Below, one piece after another: positions 38,432 to 47,136 of a stretch of DNA of 47,136 nt. A program made the translations under genes and the position numbers. Source of the DNA: Clostridiales bacterium (GTDB lineage Bacteria > Bacillota > Clostridia > Lachnospirales > Lachnospiraceae). The notes under the pieces were generated by a model. It did not search any database. It was not told the DNA's origin and saw only the letters and a list, made by a program, of their open reading frames with translations. Position 1 is the first letter of the stretch. The number at the start of each line of letters is the position of its first letter. The stretch covers positions 1-47,136 of the forward strand of contig JALEHN010000062.1 in assembly GCA_022770525.1 (NCBI GenBank), read 5' to 3'.

Positions 38432-39469
38432 ATGGAAAAGTCACATTCTGCTTCTTATGCCGCTGCAGGCGTCAATATCGAAGCCGGTTATGAAGGCGTG
38501 CGCTTAATGAAAAAACACGTTGCACGGACGATGATTCCCGGTGTTGTTTCTGATATCGGAGGATTTGGGGGCCTTTTTACCCCGGATATTAAAGACATGG
38601 CAGAGCCTACACTGGTTATGGGAACCGATGGTGTCGGGACAAAGCAGCGGATCGCCCAGATTATGGATAAACACGATACGGTTGGTATTGACTGTGTGGC
38701 AATGTGTGTCAATGATATTGTATGCTGCGGCGCGAAACCGGTTGCATTTTTAGATTATATTGCCATTGGAAAAAATGAACCGGAAAAAGTGGCAACACTT
38801 GTATCAGGTGTGGCAGAAGGATGTGTTCAGGCCGGATGCGCGCTGATCGGCGGAGAGACTGCAGAACATCCGGGGACGATGAAAGCGGACGATTATGATC
38901 TTGCCGGGTTTGCCGTTGGCATTGTAGATAAAAGTAAAGTGATCAATCAGAAAGAAATGTCTTCCGGTGATGTTGTGATCGCGCTGCCATCCAGTGGATG
39001 TCATTCCAATGGATATTCCCTTGTGAGAAAAGTGTTTGATGTTGAAAATGCGGATCTGAACAAGTATTACGATGAACTTGGGAAAACGCTTGGAGAAGCG
39101 CTTTTAACACCGACGGTGATTTATGTGAAACCTGTCTTAGCTGCCATCGATGCGGCCAAAGTCCATGGGGTAAGCCATATTACCGGCGGAGGATTTTATG
39201 AGAATATTCCGCGCTGTATTCCGGATGGCCTTACTGCGAAAATCAATAAGGCTGCCATTAAAGTGCCGCCGATTTTTAATTTGCTTGAGCGCAAAGGAAA
39301 TATTCCTGAGAGAGATATGTATAATACCTACAATATGGGTGTTGGCATGGCTTTGATTGTAAGCCGTGACACTGCAGACAGCGCTCTGAAGGCTTTGGCG
39401 TCAGAAGGCTGTGACGCATATATCATTGGCGAGGTGATCGCCGGAAATGAAAAGGTGATTTTATGTTAA
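38432..39469 (+). CDS. purM: Phosphoribosylformylglycinamidine cyclo-ligase (AIR synthase)
   Basis: A 345-residue cytoplasmic enzyme that makes AIR from FGAM with ATP. Seen: SYAAAGVNIEAGYEGVRLM at the N-terminus, TLVMGTDGVGTKQRI, GETAEHPGTM, LPSSGCHSNGYSLVRK and HITGGGFYENIPR, in normal order and with normal length. AGGAAAGG precedes ATG 38432. It overlaps purN by 7 bases, so the two are translationally coupled. Confidence 0.97.
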   Translation: MEKSHSASYAAAGVNIEAGYEGVRLMKKHVARTMIPGVVSDIGGFGGLFTPDIKDMAEPTLVMGTDGVGTKQRIAQIMDKHDTVGIDCVAMCVNDIVCCGAKPVAFLDYIAIGKNEPEKVATLVSGVAEGCVQAGCALIGGETAEHPGTMKADDYDLAGFAVGIVDKSKVINQKEMSSGDVVIALPSSGCHSNGYSLVRKVFDVENADLNKYYDELGKTLGEALLTPTVIYVKPVLAAIDAAKVHGVSHITGGGFYENIPRCIPDGLTAKINKAAIKVPPIFNLLERKGNIPERDMYNTYNMGVGMALIVSRDTADSALKALASEGCDAYIIGEVIAGNEKVILC

Positions 39470-40104
39470 AGAAAGCACGAATTGCCGTTTTCGTTTCAGG
39501 CGGCGGGACCAATTTAGAAGCTTTATTCAAAGCACAGGAAGAAGGAAAGATGCCTCACGGGGAAATTGTTCTGGTGTGCTCAAGCAATGAAAAGGCCTAT
39601 GCTTTAGTGCGGGCGGCCAATCATGGTGTGCCGGGGATTGCGGTTGCGCGAAAAGGGGTATCCCAGAGCGTGTTTGAGGCATCGTTAAGTCAATATTTAA
39701 AAGAATACCGGATTGATTTTATCATTCTGGCCGGATTTTTATCTATATTATCAGAAGTCTTTGTGAAACAGTGGGAGAACAGAATCATTAATGTTCATCC
39801 TTCTCTGATTCCATCTTTTTGCGGCAGGGGGATGTATGGTTTAAAAGTACATGAAGCCGCGCTGTCGAGGGGTGTCAAAGTTACCGGTGCAACTGTGCAT
39901 TTCGTAAACGAAATTCCCGATGGCGGCCGTATTCTTTTACAAAAGGCAGTTCCGGTCCTTCCCGGTGATACTGCGCAAATTTTGCAGCGCAGGGTCATGG
40001 AACAGGCAGAATGGGTTTTATTGCCGGAAGCTGCTGAAATGATAGCACTTCAAATGACAGAAGGATCATCATATATAGAAACAGGTATTTTGAGTCGGTT
40101 TTGA
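39463..40104 (+). CDS. purN: Phosphoribosylglycinamide formyltransferase
   Basis: A 213-residue folate-dependent transformylase converting GAR to FGAR with 10-formyl-THF. The phosphate loop FVSGGGTNLEAL, the catalytic INVHPSLIPSF (Asn and His) and GATVHFVNEIPDGGRIL with the catalytic Asp are present. It starts inside the last codons of purM. Its formyl donor is produced by the formate-THF ligase encoded downstream. Confidence 0.96.
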   Translation: MLKKARIAVFVSGGGTNLEALFKAQEEGKMPHGEIVLVCSSNEKAYALVRAANHGVPGIAVARKGVSQSVFEASLSQYLKEYRIDFIILAGFLSILSEVFVKQWENRIINVHPSLIPSFCGRGMYGLKVHEAALSRGVKVTGATVHFVNEIPDGGRILLQKAVPVLPGDTAQILQRRVMEQAEWVLLPEAAEMIALQMTEGSSYIETGILSRF

Positions 40105-40161
40105 GAGATTTTATCCGGCTTTTAACAGTTACAAAAAATATGAGTCTGAGGAGAATAACGT

Positions 40162-41439
40162 ATGAATCTTTTAGTTGTTGGCGGCGGCGGAAGAGAGCAT
40201 GCCATTATTAAAAAATTAAAAGAAAATCCGGAAGTGGAAAAGATCTATGCTCTTCCGGGGAACGGAGGTATTGCGTCGGATGCTGAATGTGTCAGTGAAA
40301 TCGGCGCAAAGGATATCGAAAAGATTGTGGGATTTGCAAAAGAACATGGGATTGATTTTGCTGTTGTGGCACCGGATGACCCGCTGGCACTGGGATGCGT
40401 AGACAGGCTTCATGAGATCGGGATAGCCTGTTTCGGGCCGGATCAAAAAGCGGCACGCATCGAGGCAAGTAAAGTTTTTTCTAAAAACCTTATGAAAAAA
40501 TATGGCATTCCCACTGCTGAATACGCAGTGTTTAATGATGCTAAGAAGGCACTGTCATATTTAAAAACCGCTGAATTTCCGATGGTTATAAAGGCCGATG
40601 GTCTTGCACTTGGCAAAGGGGTATTGATTGTACAGGATTTTGAAGATGCAAAAAAGGCTGTGAAAACAATCATGGAAGATAAGGCTTTTGGTGATTCGGG
40701 CAATGAGATTGTCATCGAAGAATTTTTGACAGGTCCGGAAGTCAGTGTTCTGGCCTTTACTGACGGCAAAGCGATTGTTCCGATGGTTTCTTCTATGGAT
40801 CATAAAAGAGCCGGTGATGGTGATACCGGATTAAATACGGGCGGCATGGGGACAATCGCACCGAATCCGTATTATACAAAGGCACTGGCGGATATTTGTA
40901 TGGATACGATTTTTCTTCCGACGTTGGAAGCGATGCGTCTGGAAGGATGTCCTTTTAAAGGATGTCTTTATTTTGGACTGATGATGACACCAAATGGTCC
41001 GAAAGTCATCGAATATAACTGCCGTTTCGGCGATCCGGAGACACAGGTTGTTCTTCCGCTATTAAAGACGGATTTGCTGACGATTATGCAGGCGGTGGAA
41101 AATGAAACTTTGTCAGAACTTAAAGTGGAGTGGCATGACGGTGCGGCAGCCTGCGTGATTTTAGCGTCCGGAGGTTATCCGGGAAGTTATGAAAAGGGAA
41201 AAGTGATGATCATACCGGAAAATATGCCGTCTAATGTTATGATTTATCATGCCGGTGATAAGTTGGCGGATGGTAAACTTGTTACCAGTGGCGGCAGGGT
41301 TCTTGGTGTTACAGCTGCGGCGCCTGCATTAAAAGAAGCATTAAAAGATGCGTATGACGTGGCTGAAAAAATTCAGTTTGAAGGCAAATATATGCGCCAT
41401 GATATTGGAAAGAAAGCGTTAATGACACAGGAGGTTTAA
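40162..41439 (+). CDS. purD: Phosphoribosylamine-glycine ligase
   Basis: A 425-residue ATP-grasp enzyme making GAR from phosphoribosylamine and glycine. The N-terminal VVGGGGREHAI, FPMVIKADGLALGKGV, TGLNTGGMGTIAPNPYY and VIEYNCRFGDPETQVVLP are the family motifs. GAGGAG precedes ATG 40162. Length and order are normal. The next gene begins 2 bases after the stop. Confidence 0.97.
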   Translation: MNLLVVGGGGREHAIIKKLKENPEVEKIYALPGNGGIASDAECVSEIGAKDIEKIVGFAKEHGIDFAVVAPDDPLALGCVDRLHEIGIACFGPDQKAARIEASKVFSKNLMKKYGIPTAEYAVFNDAKKALSYLKTAEFPMVIKADGLALGKGVLIVQDFEDAKKAVKTIMEDKAFGDSGNEIVIEEFLTGPEVSVLAFTDGKAIVPMVSSMDHKRAGDGDTGLNTGGMGTIAPNPYYTKALADICMDTIFLPTLEAMRLEGCPFKGCLYFGLMMTPNGPKVIEYNCRFGDPETQVVLPLLKTDLLTIMQAVENETLSELKVEWHDGAAACVILASGGYPGSYEKGKVMIIPENMPSNVMIYHAGDKLADGKLVTSGGRVLGVTAAAPALKEALKDAYDVAEKIQFEGKYMRHDIGKKALMTQEV

Positions 41440-41441
41440 TC

Positions 41442-44400
41442 ATGGTAAGACGAATTTATGTGGAAAAAAAGCCGGGTCTTCGTCAGGAAGCTGCCGTTTT
41501 GCTCAATGAAATACGCACGCTGTTAGGGATTACGGCTTTAACAGACCTGCGTCTTGTTCAGCGCTATGATGTTGAAGGATTAGATGAGGATGCTTTTCAG
41601 AGGGCAGTTCAGACTGTTTTTTCAGAACCCCAGGTCGATGATACAATGGCACAGTGTCCGGAAGGCGATTTTGAGGTGTTTGCCGTGGAATCTCTGCCGG
41701 GTCAGTTTGACCAGCGTGCGGATTCCGCCAGCCAGTGTATCCAGCTGATGACCCAGGGAGAACGTCCGGCTGTCCGCACGGCAAAATTATATTTACTTTC
41801 GGGAAAGCCTGGTAAAAAAGATATTGAAAAAATTAAAAAATATGTGATTAATCCGGTAGAATCCAGGGAAGCTTCATTGGAGCCCGTGGATACTTTGCAG
41901 GTGACATATGATATCCCGACAATGGTTGAAACGGTGGAAGGATTTATTTCCATGAGTGAGGAAGCTTTGGTAAAGCTTTCAGAGCGTCTTGGTCTGGCGA
42001 TGGATATTGATGATTTGAAGTTCCTGCAGACCTATTTCCGTGATGAGGCGCAGAGAGATCCGACGATTACAGAGATTCGTGTCGTTGATACATATTGGTC
42101 TGATCATTGCCGTCATACAACATTCTCTACTTATATTGACAATGTTGAGATTCATGATGAAGAGATTCAGGCGGCTTATGAGCGGTATCTGGCAGCCCGC
42201 GTGGAAGTTTACGGCGAAGCAAAGGCCGCTGTCCGTCCGCAGACGCTGATGGATATTGCGACCATTGGGGCGAAAGTGTTAAAGAAAAGAGGAATGCTGC
42301 CTGAACTTGATGAAAGCGAGGAGATCAATGCCTGCTCCATTCATGTCACTGCAGATGTTGACGGTGAAGCACAGGACTGGCTTTTGATGTTTAAAAATGA
42401 AACACACAATCATCCGACAGAGATTGAGCCTTTTGGCGGTGCGGCAACATGTATCGGCGGCTGTATCAGGGATCCGTTATCGGGACGCGCCTATGTCCAT
42501 CAGGCTATGCGTGTGACTGGATGCGGCGATCCCCGCGCAGCGCTTGATGAAACTCCGGAAGGAAAATTACCGCAGCGTAAGCTGGCGCAGACTTCGGCGG
42601 CAGGGTATTCTTCCTATGGCAACCAGATCGGTCTTGCAACAGGTCATGTCGCTGAAATTTACCATGAAGGCTATATCGCAAAGCATATGGAATGCGGTGC
42701 AGTCGTCGGCGCGGCACCGGCATGTAATGTTCGCCGTGAATGCCCGGTACCGGGTGATGTGGTCGTGTTACTTGGCGGACGTACAGGGCGCGACGGTATC
42801 GGCGGCGCAACCGGATCCTCTAAAAGTCATAATTTAAAATCTTTAACGACGATGGCTTCTGAAGTTCAGAAGGGCAATGCGCCGGAAGAACGTAAGATCC
42901 AGAGATTGTTCAGAAACAGTGATGTGACACGTCTTATTAAACGGTGCAATGACTTTGGTGCAGGCGGTGTCAGTGTGGCCATCGGTGAACTGGCGGACGG
43001 ACTTCGCATCAACCTTGACGCTGTCCGTAAGAAATATGACGGTCTTGACGGCACGGAGCTTGCCATTTCCGAATCTCAGGAACGTATGGCGGTTGTTGTG
43101 GCTAAGGAAGATGCGGATCAATTGATTGCGGCAGCCGAAAAAGAAAATCTGGAAGCCTACCGTGTGGCTGTTGTTACAGAAGAACCCCGTATGGTCATGG
43201 AATGGAACGGCGTGACGATTGCGGATCTCAGCCGCGATTTTCTGAATACAAACGGTGCGGTAAAGCATGCACGGGCTTATGTTGACGGTAAAGATCGTAC
43301 GGCCTTTGGTGCAAAAACATATGGAACATTAAGAGAAATGGCAGGAAGTCTTAAGTCGGCATCCCGACGCGGTCTGGCGGAGAGGTTTGATGCTTCTGTC
43401 GGTTCGGGCTCCGTGCTGATGCCGTTTGGCGGAAAGACCCAGCGGACACCGGCGCAGGCAATGGCCGCGCTGTTTCCGGTGCTTCCGGGTCAGGAAACGA
43501 ACCAGGCCAGTGTCATGTCCTGGGCATGTGACCCGGATCAGACAAGCATTGATCCATATACAGGCGCCTACAATACCGTCTATCATTCGATGGCTAAACT
43601 GGTGGCTGCCGGTGCAGACTATAAGAAAGCGTATCTGACACTTCAGGAATTTTTTGAAAAGCTTCGCCGGGAAGCAGACAGATGGGGAAAGCCGCTTGCC
43701 GCACTGTTAGGTGCATTTGACGCGCAGATTGAACTGGGCGCCGCAGCCATCGGCGGCAAGGACTCGATGTCAGGTTCTTTTCTTGATTTAGATGTGCCTC
43801 CGACACTGATTTCTTTTGCCATTGCACCGATTAAGGCAGACGAAGTCTTGTCGCCGGAATTTAAAGAACCGGGACATCCGGTATATCTGTTTGAAGGAAA
43901 AACTGCCGGAGAAAAGAAAACAGCATGGGAGAAATTCTATGCGCTGCATAAAGCCGGCAAAGTCAAAGCGGCATGGGCTGTTGAAAACGGCGTTGCCGAG
44001 GCCGTTATGAATATGGCGTTCGGTAATGAAATCGGTTTTGCGGCAGCAGGTACGGAAGTTCAGTGGGATGTTCTTTATCCGGGTGCCATCGTGGCAGAAT
44101 TGACAGAAGATACGGCAGATGCTTTGCTGATCGGTGTGACAACAAAAGAACCGTTTATTGCCATTGGTGATGACTGTGCGCCGATCGCAGAACTGCTGGC
44201 ATTAAATGAAGGTGTACTTGAAGACGTATATCCAAACAGAACAAAATTGGATGAGGCCAAAGTGCCTGTGCTGGCATCAACCGCGGTTTCATATGCGTCA
44301 TCAAAGACCGGTACAGGGGAAACAAAGACCGGTGCAGTAGCTTTAAAGGCCGGCACAGCGGTATCAAAGACCGGTACAGCAGCTCTAAAGGCCGGCACAG

Positions 44401-45245
44401 CGGTATCAAAAGCCGGTACAGCAGTTCCAAAGACCGGTGCAGGGGTACCGAAAGTACTGATTCCGGTATTTCCGGGTACAAACTGTGAATATGACGGTGC
44501 CCGTGCCGTAGAGAAAGCAGGAATGAAACCGGAGATTATCGTTGTGAACAACCAGTCTGCCCGGGGCGTTGCTGATTCCGTATCACGTTTTGCAAAAGCA
44601 GTACAAGGCAGCCAGATTATTTTTATACCGGGCGGATTCTCCGGCGGTGACGAACCGGACGGATCAGGTAAATTTATCACAGCATTTTTCCGTAATCCGG
44701 AAGTATGTGAAGCCACGATGGATCTGCTGAAAAAACGGGATGGTCTGATGCTTGGTATTTGTAATGGTTTCCAGGCACTGATTAAACTGGGACTTGTGCC
44801 TTACGGGGAAATTATTGATACTGATGAGACATGTCCGACACTGAGTTATAATGTTATCGGGCGTCATCAATCTAAAATTGTGCGTACAAGAGTTGCCTCT
44901 AATCGTTCGCCATGGCTTTCCAAAGCGCAGGTGGGAGATATTGTCAATGTGCCTGTGTCTCACGGCGAAGGACGTTTCCTTTGTGAAACCAAGCTGCTGA
45001 AGAAATTGGCGGCAAACGGGCAGATTGCGACACAGTATGTGGATTTAAACGGTGTTCCGACAATGGATGTAGACTTCAATCCAAATGGTTCTGTCTGGGC
45101 CGTTGAGGGAATTACTTCCCCGGATGGCCGCATCCTTGGAAAAATGGGGCATTCGGAGCGCATTGGCGACAGCCTGTACCGTAATGTACCGGGAAATTAT
45201 GATCTGCGTCTGTTTGAGGCGGCAAAAGATTATTACAGTTTATAA
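41442..45245 (+). CDS. purL: Phosphoribosylformylglycinamidine synthase, single-chain, with repeat linker
   Basis: A 1267-residue long-form FGAM synthase (glutamine amidotransferase fused to the synthetase). Order: N-terminal PurS-like part, FKNETHNHPTEIEPFGGAAT, the two synthetase halves with GGRTGRDGIGGATGSSKSH and AAIGGKDSMSG, a linker at residues 954-1002, then the glutaminase with PVFPGTNCEYDGARA, the nucleophile Cys in LGICNGFQAL and SHGEGRF. The linker is a 7-residue Lys-[Thr/Ala]-Gly unit repeated seven times. AGGAGG precedes the start. All catalytic motifs are intact. Confidence 0.96.
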   Translation: MVRRIYVEKKPGLRQEAAVLLNEIRTLLGITALTDLRLVQRYDVEGLDEDAFQRAVQTVFSEPQVDDTMAQCPEGDFEVFAVESLPGQFDQRADSASQCIQLMTQGERPAVRTAKLYLLSGKPGKKDIEKIKKYVINPVESREASLEPVDTLQVTYDIPTMVETVEGFISMSEEALVKLSERLGLAMDIDDLKFLQTYFRDEAQRDPTITEIRVVDTYWSDHCRHTTFSTYIDNVEIHDEEIQAAYERYLAARVEVYGEAKAAVRPQTLMDIATIGAKVLKKRGMLPELDESEEINACSIHVTADVDGEAQDWLLMFKNETHNHPTEIEPFGGAATCIGGCIRDPLSGRAYVHQAMRVTGCGDPRAALDETPEGKLPQRKLAQTSAAGYSSYGNQIGLATGHVAEIYHEGYIAKHMECGAVVGAAPACNVRRECPVPGDVVVLLGGRTGRDGIGGATGSSKSHNLKSLTTMASEVQKGNAPEERKIQRLFRNSDVTRLIKRCNDFGAGGVSVAIGELADGLRINLDAVRKKYDGLDGTELAISESQERMAVVVAKEDADQLIAAAEKENLEAYRVAVVTEEPRMVMEWNGVTIADLSRDFLNTNGAVKHARAYVDGKDRTAFGAKTYGTLREMAGSLKSASRRGLAERFDASVGSGSVLMPFGGKTQRTPAQAMAALFPVLPGQETNQASVMSWACDPDQTSIDPYTGAYNTVYHSMAKLVAAGADYKKAYLTLQEFFEKLRREADRWGKPLAALLGAFDAQIELGAAAIGGKDSMSGSFLDLDVPPTLISFAIAPIKADEVLSPEFKEPGHPVYLFEGKTAGEKKTAWEKFYALHKAGKVKAAWAVENGVAEAVMNMAFGNEIGFAAAGTEVQWDVLYPGAIVAELTEDTADALLIGVTTKEPFIAIGDDCAPIAELLALNEGVLEDVYPNRTKLDEAKVPVLASTAVSYASSKTGTGETKTGAVALKAGTAVSKTGTAALKAGTAVSKAGTAVPKTGAGVPKVLIPVFPGTNCEYDGARAVEKAGMKPEIIVVNNQSARGVADSVSRFAKAVQGSQIIFIPGGFSGGDEPDGSGKFITAFFRNPEVCEATMDLLKKRDGLMLGICNGFQALIKLGLVPYGEIIDTDETCPTLSYNVIGRHQSKIVRTRVASNRSPWLSKAQVGDIVNVPVSHGEGRFLCETKLLKKLAANGQIATQYVDLNGVPTMDVDFNPNGSVWAVEGITSPDGRILGKMGHSERIGDSLYRNVPGNYDLRLFEAAKDYYSL
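44301..44447 (+). repeat. 21-bp in-frame tandem repeat, 7 copies, inside purL
   Basis: Seven units in exact 21-bp phase (44301, 44322, 44343, 44364, 44385, 44406, 44427) encode SKTGTGE, TKTGAVA, LKAGTAV, SKTGTAA, LKAGTAV, SKAGTAV and PKTGAGV. Units 3 and 5 are almost identical, and 4 is close to 1 and 6, indicating recent duplication. It separates synthetase and glutaminase domains. Confidence 0.95.
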
Positions 45246-45349
45246 TGATGCAGGAAGTTTATAGTCATGCAGGCAGTGAATTATGATATAAGAAGTTTGC
45301 GCAGTGCAGGCGCTGAATTATGATATAGAAAATTGATCATCATGCAGGA
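45237..45349 (+). repeat. 19-bp degenerate tandem repeat between purL and fhs
   Basis: Six units of 18-19 bp (starts 45237, 45256, 45275, 45294, 45312, 45331) alternate between an AGTTTATAxTxATGCAGGx form and an AGTGAATTATGATATAxGA form. The first overlaps the last codons of purL; the last supplies the AGGAGG of fhs. There is no gene in this gap. Confidence 0.8.
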
Positions 45350-45358
45350 GGAATAAAT

Positions 45359-47047
45359 ATGGAATTTAAAACGGATATAGAGATTGCTCAGGAATGCCAA
45401 ATGGCACCGATTACAGAAATCGCGAAAAAAGCAGGTATTGATGAAAAGTATCTGGAGCAGTATGGAAAGTACAAAGCTAAAATTGATTATAATTTACTGA
45501 AAGAAAGTGATAAAAAGGACGGCAAATTAGTTCTTGTGACAGCCATCAATCCGACACCGGCGGGCGAAGGAAAAACGACAACAACCATCGGCCTTGCGGA
45601 TGGTTTGCAAAAGCTTGGTAAAAATGTCATGGCAGCCTTAAGAGAGCCGTCACTGGGACCGGTGTTTGGTGTCAAAGGCGGCGCGGCAGGCGGCGGATAC
45701 GCACAAGTCGTTCCGATGGAAGATATTAATCTTCATTTTACAGGTGATTTTCATGCAATCGGTGCGGCGAACAATCTTCTGGCAGCGATGATCGACAATC
45801 ATATTTATCAGGGCAATGAATTAAATATTGATCCGAGAAAAATCACATGGAAGCGCTGCGTAGATATGAATGACCGTCAGCTTCGTTATGTTGTGGATGG
45901 TCTTGGAGGCAAGGTCAACGGTACACCGCGTGAAGACGGATATGATATTACAGTTGCATCTGAAATTATGGCTGTGCTTTGCCTTGCCAAAGACATTACT
46001 GATTTAAAGGAACGGCTTTCACGCATCATTATCGGATATACTTACGGAAAAATTGCTGACCAGAAACCGGTAACGGTAAAGGATCTGCATGCGGAAGGGG
46101 CTATGGCTGCACTGCTTAAAGATGCCTTAAAGCCAAACCTTGTTCAGACACTGGAAAAAGTTCCGGCAATTGTTCACGGCGGACCATTTGCAAATATCGC
46201 CCATGGCTGCAACTCTGTTACAGCAACGAGAATGGCAATGAAGCTGGCGGATTATGCAATTACAGAAGCAGGGTTCGGCGCGGATCTCGGTGCGGAAAAA
46301 TTCCTGGATATTAAATGCCGTATGGCCGGTATTAAACCAAATGCTGTTGTCATTGTTGCGACGGTCCGTGCATTGAAATACAACGGCGGTGTGGCAAAGG
46401 CCGATCTTAATCATGAAAATTTGGAAGCACTGAGTAAAGGACTTCCGAACCTTTTGAAACATGTAAGCAATATTAAAAATGTATATCACCTTCCGTGTGT
46501 GGTCGCCATCAATGCTTTTCCTTCAGATACGAAAGCGGAGCTTGACCTTGTGGAGGCAAAATGTAAAGAACTGGGTGTCAATGTGGCACTTTCAGAAGTA
46601 TGGGCTAAAGGCGGTGAAGGCGGCAAAAAACTTGCTGAAGAAGTGATTCGCCTCTGTGAAGAATCAAATGACGATTTTTCATATTCCTATGCATTGGATG
46701 GCTCTATTGAAGATAAATTAAATCAGATTGTACAGAAAATTTATGGCGGAAAACGCGCAGTGCTTACACCGCAGGCACAGAAACAGGCAAAAGAACTGGA
46801 AAAGCTGGGATTTGGAAACTGCCCGATCTGTGTTGCAAAAACACAGTACAGCTTAACAGATGACCCGACAAAGCTTGGCGCTCCGACAGATTTTGAAGTG
46901 ACGGTCCGCAATCTTAAAATATCAGCCGGTGCCGGATTTATCGTGGCGCTTACGGGCGATATTATGACAATGCCGGGATTGCCGAAAGTTCCGGTAGCGG
47001 TTCACATTGATGTGGATGAAAACGGCAAAATTACAGGGCTGTTCTAA
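45359..47047 (+). CDS. fhs: Formate-tetrahydrofolate ligase
   Basis: A 562-residue ATP-dependent enzyme making 10-formyl-THF from formate. Motifs: [20 protein letters not shown] at the N-terminus, P-loop [75 protein letters not shown] and [14 protein letters not shown]. Length matches the family. In gut Clostridia it serves purine synthesis and, in acetogens, the Wood-Ljungdahl pathway; its place between purL and purE points to purine supply. GCAGGAGG lies 8 bases before ATG. Confidence 0.97.
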   Translation: MEFKTDIEIAQECQMAPITEIAKKAGIDEKYLEQYGKYKAKIDYNLLKESDKKDGKLVLVTAINPTPAGEGKTTTTIGLADGLQKLGKNVMAALREPSLGPVFGVKGGAAGGGYAQVVPMEDINLHFTGDFHAIGAANNLLAAMIDNHIYQGNELNIDPRKITWKRCVDMNDRQLRYVVDGLGGKVNGTPREDGYDITVASEIMAVLCLAKDITDLKERLSRIIIGYTYGKIADQKPVTVKDLHAEGAMAALLKDALKPNLVQTLEKVPAIVHGGPFANIAHGCNSVTATRMAMKLADYAITEAGFGADLGAEKFLDIKCRMAGIKPNAVVIVATVRALKYNGGVAKADLNHENLEALSKGLPNLLKHVSNIKNVYHLPCVVAINAFPSDTKAELDLVEAKCKELGVNVALSEVWAKGGEGGKKLAEEVIRLCEESNDDFSYSYALDGSIEDKLNQIVQKIYGGKRAVLTPQAQKQAKELEKLGFGNCPICVAKTQYSLTDDPTKLGAPTDFEVTVRNLKISAGAGFIVALTGDIMTMPGLPKVPVAVHIDVDENGKITGLF

Positions 47048-47060
47048 CAGGAGAGAAAAC

Positions 47061-47136
47061 ATGAGAGTTGCTGTCATTATGGGCTCCACCAGCGATATTG
47101 GGAAAGTGGAACCTGCAATAGGAATTTTAAAAGACT
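47061..47136 (+). CDS. purE: N5-carboxyaminoimidazole ribonucleotide mutase (partial)
   Basis: The first 25 codons before the window ends: MRVAVIMGSTSDIGKVEPAI and ILKD. The MGSTSD loop binds the ribose phosphate and is diagnostic for class I PurE. ACAGGAG precedes ATG 47061, 13 bases after the fhs stop, so it belongs to the same transcript. Confidence 0.92.
   Translation, partial: MRVAVIMGSTSDIGKVEPAIGILKD

Noticed and set aside
44075..44716. Long antisense frames opposite the purL linker
   Set aside because: They are shadows of the 21-bp repeat and of purL codon bias, without starts or RBS.
1..47136. tRNA and rRNA genes
   Set aside because: No cloverleaf with a TTC-A T-arm and no rRNA stretches were recognised by eye on either strand; a dedicated scan would settle it.

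Overview
The window comes from a low-to-moderate GC Firmicute, most likely an anaerobic gut Clostridia of the Lachnospiraceae type. Pointers are the many strong AGGAGG ribosome-binding sites, U-tailed hairpin terminators, gene families typical of that group (DUF1861 with GH130, TelA/XpaC, long-chain PurL, formate-THF ligase inside a purine cluster) and TTG/GTG starts. The species cannot be named from the sequence alone.

Layout. (1) 1-2120: right-hand end of an integrated mobile element. It holds cargo genes, including a PD-(D/E)XK-like protein, then a hairpin-packed non-coding block containing a pMV158/MOBV-like oriT. It stops inside an XRE repressor gene of which only the N-terminal 36 or so codons remain. 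(2) 2318-3743: a TetR regulator overlapping a patatin-like phospholipase, with dyad operators. (3) 4066-5247: an M20 amidohydrolase closed by a strong terminator. (4) 5542-14156: a beta-mannoside type locus (DUF1861, lipoprotein binding protein, two ABC permeases, GH130, LacI regulator, and a fused phosphomannose isomerase-ROK kinase). The likely flow is import, (phospho)rolysis by GH130, then phosphorylation and isomerisation of the hexose to fructose-6-P. (5) 14553-23777: an accessory region with a coupled P-loop ATPase/PD-(D/E)XK nuclease pair, a broken MerR gene, a CapA-like phosphoesterase, an internally deleted XRE gene, a TipA-type MerR regulator, a membrane protein with Ig-like repeats, and a caspase-like protease with a small coupled partner and an HTH-type protein. 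(6) 24047-27867: MATE transporter plus GH31 glycosidase. (7) 28080-37434: an RloA/RloB (AbiL-like) pair, then a tightly overlapping operon of UvrD-type helicase, AddB-like Fe-S protein, XpaC-like protein and TelA. (8) 37670-47136: a GntR/HutC regulator leading into purM-purN-purD-purL, then fhs and the start of purE (de novo purine synthesis with its one-carbon supply).

Three accessory loci are the best candidates for uncharacterised systems: the ATPase-nuclease pair (14553-16464), the caspase trio (about 21132-23506), and the helicase/AddB-like/XpaC/TelA operon (30112-37434). In the last, the AddB-like protein keeps a C-x2-C-x5-C iron-sulfur pattern but appears to have lost its nuclease core. 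A second theme is an unusual density of short tandem repeats at gene boundaries and linkers, with periods of 13, 15, 19, 21, 36, 45 and 60 bp. One of these forms a 7-residue x7 linker between the synthetase and glutaminase parts of PurL. All functional statements are from reading the sequence; no database search was run.
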